64,000 bases of DNA from an uncultured Dokdonella sp. (GTDB lineage: Bacteria; Pseudomonadota; Gammaproteobacteria; Xanthomonadales; Rhodanobacteraceae), in NCBI GenBank assembly GCA_934526015.1, contig CAKSZY010000001.1, positions 124,001-188,000 of the forward strand, read 5' to 3'. Position numbers and translations under genes: made by a program. The notes beneath the pieces were generated by a model that worked only from the letters and a program-made list of their open reading frames with translations, searched no databases and was not told where the DNA came from. This document shows positions 1 to 12,443 of this stretch, one piece after another. Within the stretch, counting starts at the first letter, position 1. Every line of letters starts with the position of its first letter.

Positions 1-738
1 CAACATCGTGCCGGTGCAGATGTAGCCGATGCCGTTGTCGCCGCGGAACTCATAGTAGGCGAGCGCGCGCTGCTCGTCGGAATACGGCTGGCCGAGCGGG
101 CAGACGACATTGATGTTGCAGGCTCCCGATGATTGCGGTCCGGCCAGCTTGGCCAGGCCGAACAGGTCGCGGAAGCCGGCACCGACCTCGGTGAGGACGA
201 GGTCCAGATCGGCTGGCGTGACACCCGGCGGCAACTGCAGCTCGATGTGCGCCGAGGCACCGGGAATCATCGGCAGCCACAGTGGCTCGCCATCCTGGGC
301 GTCATAGGGTCCCTCGTAATACCCGGTCGCACCGACCACCCACATCCGTGCGCCTTCCGGCAGGCGGTAGCGTTCGAAGCCGAGATGGAGATCGGTCGCT
401 CCGGGGACGTCGACCGCGAACTGCCAGAGCTGGCGGCCGTCGTCGAGTTGCTGCCAGCGACCGTCGACGCGCGGGTCGATCAGGGTCGGCTGGCCGGTCG
501 AGATCGCCAGGCGTTTGTCGATCACCGCCGGGAGGGCGGATTTCTCCACGAAATCGTGGCTGCGGCGCAGCGCCGCGGCGTCGATGCCGGGCAGGACGAT
601 CCGCTCGATCCGCGCGTCCGCACGAGCGGGATCGAGAAGGAGCGGACGTTCGCCCTGGCGGGCCATCGCGGCACCGGCGACCAGCAACAGGGGCGCCAGC
701 AACAGCGTCGCGGCACGGGATGCATTCGACACGGACAT
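1..738 (-). CDS. Secreted trypsin-like serine endopeptidase (partial, 3' end off the window)
   Basis: Reading the minus strand from ATG at 738 gives 246 codons with no stop before the left edge. Residues 1-26 form a signal peptide (hydrophobic LLLAPLLLVAGAAMA ending in a plausible signal-peptidase site). A prodomain-like region of about 170 residues follows, and then the start of the protease domain, with CNINVVCPLGQPYSDEQRAL followed by GYICTGTML. That pattern (paired cysteines, then CTGT just before the catalytic His) is typical of the lysyl endopeptidase / trypsin-like S1 group of secreted proteases. The catalytic His, Asp and Ser lie beyond the edge and cannot be checked. The gene starts 17 bases after the stop of the upstream oxygenase gene on the same strand, so the two may be co-transcribed. 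The family is inferred from the N-terminal half only. Confidence 0.72.
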   Translation of the reverse strand, partial: MSVSNASRAATLLLAPLLLVAGAAMARQGERPLLLDPARADARIERIVLPGIDAAALRRSHDFVEKSALPAVIDKRLAISTGQPTLIDPRVDGRWQQLDDGRQLWQFAVDVPGATDLHLGFERYRLPEGARMWVVGATGYYEGPYDAQDGEPLWLPMIPGASAHIELQLPPGVTPADLDLVLTEVGAGFRDLFGLAKLAGPQSSGACNINVVCPLGQPYSDEQRALAYYEFRGDNGIGYICTGTML

Positions 739-755
739 GGGTCGTTCTCCGTCGG

Positions 756-1439
756 TCAGTCGAGATGGGCCGCGTCGTCCTTGCGACCGGCTCCGAGGCG
801 GCGATCGATGCCGCCGAACAGGCGCTTGAACCAGCGCGACAGGCGTCCGCGTTTCGTCTTGCGCAGCTTTTCTTCCTCGCTGGTCAACCAGGCCACCTGG
901 ATGACCCTGCGTTCCCCCTCATACGGAAGATGGCCGTGAAAGGAGTTGTCGGCGCGGCCGAACACGACGAAATTCCCGTACAGCGGACGCACCTCGGGGG
1001 CGACGAGATCATCAATGCTGTCCTCGCGGGCGAGGAAACGAAGGCAGCCTTCGCTGGTGTCGGGCCAGTCGGCGTTGAGGTAGAGCAGGGCGGTGGCGAT
1101 CTTCGATCGGCTGTCGGTGTGGATCGTGCCGTGGCGCCGGTTCAAGGAGCGGCAGATCGTCACCAGGCTCGGGCGCCGGCCGAGGCCCGCGATGCCGAGC
1201 TGCGCGCCGATCCACTCGGCGAATGCCGGCTCCGTCAATTCGTCGACCAGCGCATTGACCGCGGCGCCGCAGTCGCGCGACTCATGCGGGAAAAAGCCGG
1301 CATTCGGATAGCGGGGAAAATCGCTGTCGAGCGCGGCACGCGCCATCTCGGGCAGCACGCCGCGAGCCACCAGGAACGCAAACGGTTCGCGGCGGACATC
1401 GGCGGTGGCCTGGAGTGCGTCGGTGTCGAGGAAGCCCAT
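756..1439 (-). CDS. 2OG-Fe(II) oxygenase family protein
   Basis: The 227-residue protein looks like a small 2-oxoglutarate/Fe(II)-dependent dioxygenase of the prolyl-4-hydroxylase type. The iron-binding HxD is seen in RRHGTIHTDSRSK. The distal His and the 2-oxoglutarate-binding Arg are seen in FHGHLPYEGERRVIQ. Between them lies the expected double-stranded beta-helix core, including ATALLYLNADW and GCLRFL. The C-terminal 40 residues are very basic and could contact membrane or nucleic acid. The substrate cannot be deduced. The gene is divergent from carA across about 350 bases and lies just upstream of the protease gene on the same strand. Confidence 0.8.
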   Translation of the reverse strand: MGFLDTDALQATADVRREPFAFLVARGVLPEMARAALDSDFPRYPNAGFFPHESRDCGAAVNALVDELTEPAFAEWIGAQLGIAGLGRRPSLVTICRSLNRRHGTIHTDSRSKIATALLYLNADWPDTSEGCLRFLAREDSIDDLVAPEVRPLYGNFVVFGRADNSFHGHLPYEGERRVIQVAWLTSEEEKLRKTKRGRLSRWFKRLFGGIDRRLGAGRKDDAAHLD

Positions 1440-1648
1440 GCGTGGCGATCAGGCCGGAGAGGGGGCGATTCTAGCCGGTCCCGCCTGGAGGCAAGTCCCG
1501 GCGGCGGCGGTTGCCCGGACGCAAGCGGACCGGCACGGCGAATGCGGGGCCTCAGCGGTGCCGGACATCGGCATAGCACCGGCTGCAGCCGGCGCTGCAG
1601 GGTGGGCCGCGCTCCCTGAATGAATCGCCGCAGACGCCCGTCGCGCGG

Positions 1649-1677
1649 TGGACAGCAGGGCGCTCGTTACCTATCAT
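1649..1677 (+). promoter_or_regulatory. Predicted sigma70 promoter for the carA-carB-greA-rpfE-recJ run
   Basis: TGGACA at 1649-1654 (five of six matches to TTGACA) and TATCAT at 1672-1677 (five of six to TATAAT) are separated by exactly 17 bases. Transcription would start near 1684, giving a leader of about 110 bases before carA. The rest of the spacer 1440-1795 between the oxygenase gene and carA shows no gene and no clear riboswitch. Pyrimidine or arginine control of car promoters is known in other bacteria, but I see no recognisable PyrR- or ArgR-type site. Confidence 0.55.
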
Positions 1678-1795
1678 TCCCGCTCGCCTTGACCCCCCAT
1701 TCACGCCCTCCGCGGACTGGCTGCTGCCGGACCGCGGGTATCGTCGCACCTGCATGGCAGGAACATCCGGCGAGGGCCCCGACCCAGGCGAACGC

Positions 1796-2935
1796 ATGAC
1801 CATCCCAGCCCTGCTCGCACTCGCCGACGGCAGCCTGTTCGAAGGCCGCTCGATCGGTGCGGCCGGCAGCACGACCGGCGAAGTCGTGTTCAACACGGCG
1901 ATGACCGGCTACCAGGAGATCCTCACCGATCCCTCGTATGCCCGCCAGATCGTCACCCTGACCTATCCGCACGTCGGCAATACCGGCTGCAATGCCGCCG
2001 ATGCCGAATCCGATCGCGTGCACGCCGCCGGCCTCGTGATCCGCGACCTGCCGCTGCTGGCCAGCAACTGGCGCAGCGAGATCGCGCTCGACGACTACCT
2101 GAAGCAGCATGGCAGGGTCGCCATCGCCGACATCGACACCCGCCGCCTCACGCGCATCCTGCGCGACACCGGCGCGCAGTCGGGCTGCATCGTCGCCGGC
2201 GAAGGCGCGTCCGCCGATGCGGCGCTGGCCGCCGCGCGCGCGTTTCCCGGCCTGGCCGGCATGGATCTCGCGAAGGTGGTTTCGACCGCGGAACGCCATG
2301 CCTGGACCGAGGGCGGCTTCGACCTCGACCGCAATGCCGCGCGACCCGGCGGCAGCCGCTTCCACGTGGTCGCCTACGACTTCGGCGTCAAGCGCAACAT
2401 CCTGCGCATCCTGGCCGATCGCGGCTGCCGGATCACCGTGCTGCCGGCGCAGACGCCGGCCAGCGAGGTGTTCGCGCTGGCGCCCGACGGCGTGTTCCTT
2501 TCCAACGGCCCCGGCGATCCGCAGCCGTGCGATTACGCGATCGCGGCCATCCGCGAGTTCCTGCGTGCACGCCTGCCGACCTTCGGCATCTGCCTCGGTC
2601 ACCAGTTGCTCGGGCTTGCCGCCGGCGCACGCACGCTGAAGATGAAGTTCGGCCACCATGGCGCCAACCATCCGGTGATCGACATCGCCAGCGGGCGGGT
2701 GATGATCTCCAGCCAGAACCACGGATTCGCGGTCGACGAGTCGAGCCTTCCGGCCACCCTGCGGGCGACCCATCGCTCGTTGTTCGACGGGTCGCTGCAG
2801 GGCATCGAATTCGTCGATGCGCCCGCCTTCGGTTTCCAGGGCCACCCGGAAGCCAGCCCCGGTCCGCACGACGTGGCACCGCTGTTCGACCGATTCATCC
2901 AACTCATGGAGGCGCGCGCGGCCGCCGCGGCGTGA
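1796..2935 (+). CDS. carA: Carbamoyl phosphate synthase small (glutaminase) subunit
   Basis: CarA hydrolyses glutamine and channels ammonia to CarB for carbamoyl phosphate synthesis, feeding pyrimidines and arginine. The 379-residue protein has the N-terminal CPSase_sm domain ([20 protein letters not shown]) and a C-terminal class I glutamine amidotransferase domain. The nucleophile Cys lies in [14 protein letters not shown], and the His/Glu pair in [12 protein letters not shown] start at ATG 1796 ([12 protein letters not shown]), which matches the start of other CarA proteins. An in-frame ATG at 1754 would add a 14-residue tail that does not look like this family. The small exported-protein gene begins 5 bases after the stop, and carB follows it. 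Confidence 0.96.
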   Translation: MTIPALLALADGSLFEGRSIGAAGSTTGEVVFNTAMTGYQEILTDPSYARQIVTLTYPHVGNTGCNAADAESDRVHAAGLVIRDLPLLASNWRSEIALDDYLKQHGRVAIADIDTRRLTRILRDTGAQSGCIVAGEGASADAALAAARAFPGLAGMDLAKVVSTAERHAWTEGGFDLDRNAARPGGSRFHVVAYDFGVKRNILRILADRGCRITVLPAQTPASEVFALAPDGVFLSNGPGDPQPCDYAIAAIREFLRARLPTFGICLGHQLLGLAAGARTLKMKFGHHGANHPVIDIASGRVMISSQNHGFAVDESSLPATLRATHRSLFDGSLQGIEFVDAPAFGFQGHPEASPGPHDVAPLFDRFIQLMEARAAAAA

Positions 2936-2940
2936 AAGAC

Positions 2941-3310
2941 ATGACGCACATGAAGATTCCCGCACTGCTCCTGCTTCTCCTCCTCGGCATGGCGTTCCCC
3001 GCGATGGCCGCAGCGGTCACCCCGGTCACGCCGGCCACTGCGCAGGCACCCGGCAACCAGCGCGAGATCGAGTACGGCGCGCTCGAACGGCACGTCGGCG
3101 AGCACATCGTCGTGCACACGACCAATGGCACCGTGCGTTCGGGCACCCTGGTCAAGTTCACCAACGTCAACGTCACCGTGCGGCTCGGGCCCGAATCGGG
3201 TTCGATCGACCTGACCTTGCCGCGCAATACCGTGCGCAAGGCCTTCGTCACCATCAAGGCCGCCGATCCGCTGTTCCCCAACGACACGTTCCAGCAGGAA
3301 ACGAACGCCG

Positions 3311-3327
<17 letters not shown>
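2941..3327 (+). CDS. Small exported protein encoded between carA and carB
   Basis: The 128-residue product has a clear N-terminal signal peptide ([20 protein letters not shown]). A short Pro/Thr/Ala linker follows, then a compact beta-rich stretch of about 60 residues ([20 protein letters not shown] onward). The beta pattern is faintly reminiscent of an SH3- or Sm-like barrel, but I cannot name a family. ATG 2941 or ATG 2950 could be the start; the latter gives a tighter signal peptide. The gene is squeezed between carA (5-base gap) and carB (its last 17 bases overlap the carB start), so it is probably co-translated with them. That is odd for a periplasmic protein. Function unknown. Confidence 0.72.
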
Positions 3328-6534
<3,207 letters not shown>

Positions 6535-6538
<4 letters not shown>

Positions 6539-7014
6539 GTCGAGCACCGATGACCCTCCAGGGCGCCGAGCGCCTGCGCGTCGAGCTGGAGCGCCTGAAG
6601 AGCGTCGAGCGCCCGCGCATCATTGCCGCGATTGCCGAGGCACGCGCCCACGGCGATCTCAAGGAGAACGCCGAATACCACGCTGCCCGCGAAATGCAGG
6701 GCTTCACCGAAGGCCGCATCAAGGAACTCGAATCCGCCCTCAGCCACGCGGATGTCATCGATGTCTCCCGGCTCAATGCCGGCTCGCGGGTGGTGTTCGG
6801 CGCCACCGTCGAACTCGCCGACGAGAACAGCGGCGAGGAGGTCACCTACCAGATCGTCGGCGACCTCGAGGCCGACATCAAGCAGCGCCTGATCTCGGTG
6901 TCTTCGCCGTTCGCGCGTGCACTGATCGGCAAGAACGTCGGCGACGTCTTCGAGTTCACCGCGCCGAACGGTTCGCGCAGCTACGAGATCCTCTCCGTCC
7001 GTTACGAAGGCTGA
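6535..7014 (+). CDS. greA: Transcription elongation factor GreA
   Basis: GreA rescues backtracked RNA polymerase by stimulating cleavage of the nascent transcript. The 159-residue protein has the N-terminal coiled coil with the conserved acidic tip ([20 protein letters not shown]) and the C-terminal FKBP-like domain ([34 protein letters not shown]). The start codon overlaps the carB stop as ATGA, so translation is probably coupled. The carB-greA neighbourhood is the one seen in Xanthomonadaceae. Confidence 0.96.
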
Positions 7015-7028
7015 GCGCGGCGCGCATC

Positions 7029-7988
7029 GTGGCCGCGCTGGTCTTCTTCCTGCCGTCATTGGCGCGTTGCCGCGCGATCCGCGGCATGCACGGACAGCTG
7101 CTGGAACGCTGGATCGCCCGCGGCGATGCCGGGGCCGGCGCGCCTTCCGGCATCGCCGCGATGTGGCGAGAGGTGTTCGACTGGCCCGGCAGCCGCTGGC
7201 CGGTGGCCGCGCTGACCCGCCAGGCCGATGCCGGCGATGCGGCGGAGGCGCACTGGCTGCGAGCCGATCCGGCGCACGTGCGGGCCGACATGATCACCGC
7301 GCGCATGCTGGCCTGCGGTGCGCTCGGCCTCGACGCCGCGGAAACCGCGCGCATCGCAGCCGATCTCAAGCCGCTGTTCGGTGACGCCGGGTTCGGGTTC
7401 GACGCGCCGACGCCGGAACGCTGGTACCTGCGCTGTGCATCGGGCGCCACGGCATTGCCCGACGGCGGCGATCCCGACGAGGTGATCGGCGATGATCTCA
7501 AGCTGCACCTGCCGGCCGGTGCCGCCGGCCGACGCTGGCGCATGCTGTTCAATGAAGCCCAAGTGTTGCTGCATCACCATCCCGTCAATGCCGAACGCGA
7601 ACGTCGCGGCGCGGTCACGGTCAACAGCCTGTGGTTCTGGGGTGGCGGGAGCCTGCCGGCACGCGTTCACTCACGCTGTGCGGAAGTCCTCACGGCCGAC
7701 CCCGCATTGCGCACGCTCGCCGGCCTCGCCGGTGCGCGCTGCCTCGATCCAGCCCCGTCGGCCTTCGTCGACCTGCTGGCGACGCGCGGGAATCCTGACC
7801 GCCTCGTCGATCTCGGCAACTGCCGCGATGCGACGCTGGAGTCGCACTGGCTCGCATCGGCCGACGCCGCGTTGCGGGATGGACGCATCGAACGCATCGA
7901 ACTGGCGTTCGCTTGCGGCGAGCGTGTCGGGGTGCGTGCCGCGCACCGCTGGCGCTTCTGGCGGCGCGTGACGCGGACGCCGGCATGA
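7029..7988 (+). CDS. rpfE: RpfE-like protein of unknown function
   Basis: The 319-residue protein starts with GTG at 7029 and lies exactly between greA and recJ, the position of rpfE in Xanthomonas. The sequence opens with a hydrophobic stretch (MAALVFFLPSLARCRAIRGM). It has a conserved middle section (MLFNEAQVLLHHHPVNAERE; VNSLWFWGGGSLP) that matches my memory of the RpfE / uncharacterised COG4255 group. No enzymatic motif is obvious, and the biochemical role is unknown. The stop overlaps the recJ start as ATGA, so co-expression with recJ is likely. The name rests on position plus partial sequence resemblance. Confidence 0.72.
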   Translation: MAALVFFLPSLARCRAIRGMHGQLLERWIARGDAGAGAPSGIAAMWREVFDWPGSRWPVAALTRQADAGDAAEAHWLRADPAHVRADMITARMLACGALGLDAAETARIAADLKPLFGDAGFGFDAPTPERWYLRCASGATALPDGGDPDEVIGDDLKLHLPAGAAGRRWRMLFNEAQVLLHHHPVNAERERRGAVTVNSLWFWGGGSLPARVHSRCAEVLTADPALRTLAGLAGARCLDPAPSAFVDLLATRGNPDRLVDLGNCRDATLESHWLASADAALRDGRIERIELAFACGERVGVRAAHRWRFWRRVTRTPA

Positions 7989-9739
7989 AGGCGTTCGACA
8001 TCCGTCGCCGCGAAGGTGCTGCCGAAGGGCCCGGCTGGCCCGTCCATGTACATCCGGTACTGCGCCGGGTCTATGCCCAGCGCGGCATCACCGACCCGCG
8101 CGAGATCGAGCACCGGCTCGGCGCGCTCGCCGCGCCGGATCTGCTGCAGAACATCGGGACGGCCTGCGATCTGCTCGAGGATGCGATCCTGCGCGAGCGC
8201 CACATCACCGTGGTCGGCGACTTCGATTGCGACGGTGCCACCGGCACGGCCGTCGCCGTGCGCGGCCTGCGCATGCTGGGTGCCAGACGGGTCGATTTCC
8301 GGGTGCCGAATCGCCTGCTGCATGGCTACGGCCTCGGGCCGGCGCTGGTCGCCTCGCTGGAGCCGGCGCCCGACCTCATCGTCACCGTCGACAACGGCAT
8401 CGCCAGCCATGCCGGTGTCGCCGCGGCCCGCGAGCGCGGCATCGATGTGCTGATCACCGACCATCACCTGCCGGCGGCGACGTTGCCGCCGGCCCAGGCG
8501 ATCGTCAATCCGCTGCTGGCCCCCGTTTCCGGTGGTGCGCAAACACCCGCGGCCGGACCATCGCCGCTGCGCCACCTGTGCGGCGTCGGCGTGGTGTTCT
8601 GCCTGCTCGTCGCCCTGCGTGCACGCCTGCGCGCGCGTGCCGCGTTCGCTGCCGGCGCCGAACCCGACCTTTCCGCACTGCTGGATCTGGTCGCGCTCGG
8701 CACGGTCGCCGACCTCGTTCCGCTCGATTTCAACAACCGCGTGCTGGTCGAGGCCGGACTGCGGCGGATCCGTGCACGGCGCGCCTGTGCCGGCGTGCTG
8801 GCCCTGCTCGAGGTGGCGGGTCGCGATCCGGCCGAGGTGGTCGCCGCCGATCTCGGCTACGTGGTCGGCCCGCGCATCAACGCGGCCGGACGCCTCGACG
8901 ACATGGCGCTCGGGATCGCCTGCCTGCTCAGCGACGATGCCGGAGAGGCGCGCGAGCTGGCCGGCCGCCTGTCGGCGATCAATGCCGAGCGCCGCGACCT
9001 GCAGGCGACGATGGTCGAGCAGGGCGAGGCCGCCATCGCCGGATGGATCGAACGCCACGGCGGCGAGGCACTGCCGTTCGGGGTCACCCTGTTCGAAGAC
9101 GACTGGCATGCCGGCGTGGTCGGGCTGGTGGCCTCGAAACTGAAGGAGCGCCTGCATCGTCCGGTGATCGCCTGTGCACCGGCCGGTGATGGCAGCGACG
9201 AGGTGCGCGGCTCGGCGCGCTCGATCCGCGGCATCCATGTGCGCGACCTGCTCGCCGAGGTCGATGCCCGCTGTCCGGGCCTGATCCGCCGTTTCGGCGG
9301 GCACGCCATGGCCGCCGGTCTCAGCCTCGGCCGCGCGGATGTGGCCCGCTTCGCCGCGGAGTTCGATGCGGTGGTGCGTGCACGCAGCGCGCGCGAGCTG
9401 TTCGATCCGGTCCTGCTCAGTGATGGCGAACTCGAGGCCGGCGATATCGGTCTCGAGTTGGCCCGCCAGTTGCGCACGGCCGGTCCGTGGGGGCAGGGCT
9501 TCCCCGAGCCGCTGTTCGACAACGACTTCGAGCTGGATTCGTGGCGCGTGGTCGGCGGCCGTCACTGGCGTCTGGACCTGCGCATGCCGGGTCAGGCCGG
9601 CACGATCGAGGCGATCCTGTTCAACGCCGACGCCGGGTCGGCGCCGCCGAAGCGCTTCCGTGCCGCCTACCAGCTCGACATCAACCAGTGGAACGGCCGC
9701 GAACGCGTGCAACTCGTGCTGCGCCACCTTTGCCCCTGA
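7985..9739 (+). CDS. recJ: Single-stranded-DNA-specific exonuclease RecJ
   Basis: RecJ degrades single-stranded DNA 5' to 3' in recombination and mismatch repair. The 584-residue protein has the DHH phosphoesterase motifs: VVGDFDCDGATGTA (motif I), VTVDNGIASH, and ITDHHLP (the DHH motif). It also has the DHHA1 region (GFVRGSARSIRG-like stretch near 9200 and RFGGHAMAAGLSL) and a C-terminal OB-fold. ATG 7985 overlaps the rpfE stop, and an upstream in-frame extension looks unrelated to RecJ. It is the last gene of the car-greA-rpfE-recJ run. Confidence 0.95.
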   Translation: MKAFDIRRREGAAEGPGWPVHVHPVLRRVYAQRGITDPREIEHRLGALAAPDLLQNIGTACDLLEDAILRERHITVVGDFDCDGATGTAVAVRGLRMLGARRVDFRVPNRLLHGYGLGPALVASLEPAPDLIVTVDNGIASHAGVAAARERGIDVLITDHHLPAATLPPAQAIVNPLLAPVSGGAQTPAAGPSPLRHLCGVGVVFCLLVALRARLRARAAFAAGAEPDLSALLDLVALGTVADLVPLDFNNRVLVEAGLRRIRARRACAGVLALLEVAGRDPAEVVAADLGYVVGPRINAAGRLDDMALGIACLLSDDAGEARELAGRLSAINAERRDLQATMVEQGEAAIAGWIERHGGEALPFGVTLFEDDWHAGVVGLVASKLKERLHRPVIACAPAGDGSDEVRGSARSIRGIHVRDLLAEVDARCPGLIRRFGGHAMAAGLSLGRADVARFAAEFDAVVRARSARELFDPVLLSDGELEAGDIGLELARQLRTAGPWGQGFPEPLFDNDFELDSWRVVGGRHWRLDLRMPGQAGTIEAILFNADAGSAPPKRFRAAYQLDINQWNGRERVQLVLRHLCP

Positions 9740-9829
9740 CTCCGGCCGGAACGGCGCCTGGCACCCCGTCATCTGCCTGCTCCCGGCTGGCGCTATGCTT
9801 GCCATCCACCCCGCCCGGAAGGATCGATC

Positions 9830-11053
9830 ATGAACCCGTATCGCCACCTGCTGGCCGCCACCATCGCGGCGATCCTGCTGTCCGCCTGCGGCCGTGCAGG
9901 CGATTCCGGCACGCCTGCGCCGGCCGCCGACCCGTCAACCCCTGCTGCGCCGGTTGCGCAGGAAGCGCCGGCCGCCGCGAATGTCGAACCGGCATTGCCG
10001 TTCACCGTCACCGAGGTCAGCAGATTCAACTCGCCGTGGGCGATGACGTTCCTGCCCGACGGCCGCCTGCTGGTGACCGAGATGGCCGGCACCCTGCACC
10101 TGTACGACGTCGACAAGAATCAGGTCCACAGCATCGGTGGCGTGCCGGCGGTGCGCCATGTGGCCCAGGGCGGCCTGGGTGATGTCGTCCTGCATCCGCA
10201 ATACGCCGGCAACGGCCTCGTCTACCTCAGCTTCGTCGAAGGTGCCGATGACGGCTTGATGGGGGCCGCGGTCGCGCGCGCCCGGCTCGCCCTCGACGAT
10301 GCCGGTGGCGGCACGCTGGAAAACCTCGAGGTGATCTGGCGGCAGACCCCGAAGAAGAGCGGCGACGGCCATTTCGGCTACCGCATCGCCTTCGACCGCG
10401 AGGGCAAGCTGTGGATCAGTTCCAGCGAACGCAAGGAGTTCGATCCGGCCCAGGATCTCGACACCAACCTCGGCAAGATCGTCCGCCTCAACGACGACGG
10501 CACGCCCGCCGACGGCAATCCGTTTGCCGAGCGCGGCGGCGTGGCGGCGCAGATCTGGAGCCTCGGCCACCGCAACATCCTCGGACTCGCCTTCGATGCG
10601 GACGGCCGCCTGTGGGCACATGAAATGGGCCCGAAGGGCGGCGACGAGCTCAACCTGATCGTCAAGGGCGGCAACTACGGGTATCCGCTCGTTTCCGACG
10701 GCAACCACTACGACGACACGCCGATACCCGACCACGCCACGCGGCCGGACCTGCGGGCTCCGGTGATCAGCTGGACGCCGGTGATCTCGCCGGCGGGGCT
10801 GGCGATCTATGACGGCGACCTGTTCCCCGCCTGGAAAGGCAATGCCTTCATCGGCGGCATGTCGTCGATGGCGCTGGTGCGCATCGCCTTCGACGGCGAG
10901 CGCGCCAGCGAAGCCGGGCGCTTCGACATGAAGCGGCGCATCCGCGAGGTCGAGCAGGGCCCCGACGGCGCGCTCTGGTTGCTCGAGGACGGCACGCGCT
11001 CGGGTTCCGGCTGGCTGCTCAAGCTCACCCCGGCGGCGACACCCGCGGGCTGA
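9830..11053 (+). CDS. PQQ-dependent soluble aldose sugar dehydrogenase-like lipoprotein
   Basis: The 407-residue protein has a lipoprotein signal (AAILLSACGRAGD, lipobox LSAC) followed by a low-complexity Pro/Ala linker. Then comes a six-bladed beta-propeller typical of the glucose/sorbosone dehydrogenase family (YliI/Asd type): FNSPWAMTFLPDGRLLVTEM, GGLGDVVLHPQYAGNGLVYL, SLGHRNILGLAFD, LWAHEMGPKGGDELNLI. Family members oxidise aldoses at the cell surface using PQQ and Ca2+. The conserved HxGP-like and GHRN segments are present, but substrate and cofactor use are inferred. It has its own short upstream spacer of 90 bases and is convergent with the acyltransferase pseudogene. Confidence 0.9.
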   Translation: MNPYRHLLAATIAAILLSACGRAGDSGTPAPAADPSTPAAPVAQEAPAAANVEPALPFTVTEVSRFNSPWAMTFLPDGRLLVTEMAGTLHLYDVDKNQVHSIGGVPAVRHVAQGGLGDVVLHPQYAGNGLVYLSFVEGADDGLMGAAVARARLALDDAGGGTLENLEVIWRQTPKKSGDGHFGYRIAFDREGKLWISSSERKEFDPAQDLDTNLGKIVRLNDDGTPADGNPFAERGGVAAQIWSLGHRNILGLAFDADGRLWAHEMGPKGGDELNLIVKGGNYGYPLVSDGNHYDDTPIPDHATRPDLRAPVISWTPVISPAGLAIYDGDLFPAWKGNAFIGGMSSMALVRIAFDGERASEAGRFDMKRRIREVEQGPDGALWLLEDGTRSGSGWLLKLTPAATPAG

Positions 11054-11126
11054 GCGTGCGGTCCGGTCCCCGCGGGCACGTGCCCGGCGGGGATCCGGCC
11101 GCAAGGCGGTTTGCCGGCGTGGTGCG

Positions 11127-12305
11127 TCAGGCCGGATCGCGGGCAATGTGCCCGGCTGCGCCGGCGCGCCGGCCGGCCATGCCGAACAGCGGTCGCAGGA
11201 AGGGCGTGCGGCGGATCAGCTCGACGCCGGCGAAGCTGAGGGCGAACGTGGCAACGACCAGCAACGGCCCTTCGAGCACCGGCGCGAGGGCGAGCGGCTT
11301 GAGGTGGTGGGCCAGCACGACGATGATCGTCTGGTGGAGGATGTAGACCGGGAACACCGCCGCGGACAGGTAGCGCAACAGCGGGCTGTCGACCGGTGAC
11401 CAGTGCCGCGCATGGCCGAGCATGGCGACGATGACGCTCCACTGCATGACCGCCCAGATCAGGCGCTGGGTCCACAGCAGCGCCGTTGGCGGTGGCGCAC
11501 CGTCGGCGTGGATGTGGAAATAGGCCCCGATGAAGACGCCGCAGGCGAGGGCGATCGCGCTCGCCACATGGCGCGACGCCTCGATCGCGTCCCACGCCGC
11601 GTCCGCGCGGGCGATGGCGAAGCCGGCCACGAACAGGGCCATGTACTGGACATGGTTGTACCAGTCGTCGACCAGGGCATGGGTCGAGTCGAACAGCGGG
11701 AACAGGCCGAGGCGGGCGAGGGCGAGGAACAGCACCGGCCAGACCAGCAAGCCGCGCCCGCGCAACGCCTGCCGGATCGCTTCGAGAATGCGCGCACTCG
11801 CCTTGGGCGCGAGGCGCAGCCCCAGCCAGAGCACGAACGTGTAGAACCACAGGTAGGCGACGAACCACAGGTGGTTTCAGGTCGGCAGCACCAGGCACTC
11901 GCCGTCGCGGCAGAAGCCCGGGTCGGCCCGGAGGTAGCGCAGCCAGAAGGCAAGATAGCCCTCGGAGTAGCCGCCGGGCAGTTTCTCGAGCACCTCGCAG
12001 TAGGACTGCGGCGGCACCACCACCAGCATTCCGACCAGCAGCGGCAGCAGCAGCCGCCACGAGCGCCGGCGCAGGAAGCCGTGCTCGCCCTTGCCGAGCA
12101 GGAAGGCGGTGGCGGCGCCGGAAACGAGGAACAGCAGGCCGAGCCGCCACGGCGCGCTCAGAACCATGAAGGGTTCGAGCGCGTGGCTCGGCCGGGCGGT
12201 GTTCACGTGCCACTCCCAGCTCACGTAATACATGCCGACGTGGTAGGCGACGAGCAGGCAGAAGGCGAGAACCCGGACCCAGTCGAGATCGTGGCGGCGT
12301 TGCAT
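11127..12305 (-). pseudogene. Acyltransferase-3 family membrane protein, interrupted by one in-frame TGA
   Basis: ATG 12305 opens a frame that begins like acyltransferase-3/OpgC-type proteins (RRHDLDWVRVLAFCLLVAYH). It stops after 142 codons at TGA 11877-11879, and the same frame continues with NHLWFVAYLWFYTFVLWLGL down to a normal end (VFPVYILHQTIIVVLAHHL near the C-terminus). Without the stop the product would be 392 residues with about ten membrane helices, a normal length. At this position family members often have a residue before NHLWF that would fit Trp, so a single TGG to TGA change (+ strand c to t at 11877) explains it. Shine-Dalgarno GGAG lies upstream of 12305. It could be a recent pseudogene or a sequence error. 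Confidence 0.82.
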
Positions 12306-12443
12306 GGTCGGAACTCCATCGGCAGGGACGGGCGCCAGCTTCGGCGCCGCGCGGAGCCATGGCCAGCGCCGGGTGACGATCCGCCGGGCGGGCGGGACGA
12401 ATCAGCGGCAGGCAGTGACGAACGGCGGGCTAGAATCGGTGGC

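Noticed and set aside
7667..9847. 726-codon open frame antisense to rpfE and recJ
   Set aside because: Lies over two well-supported genes and has shadow composition.
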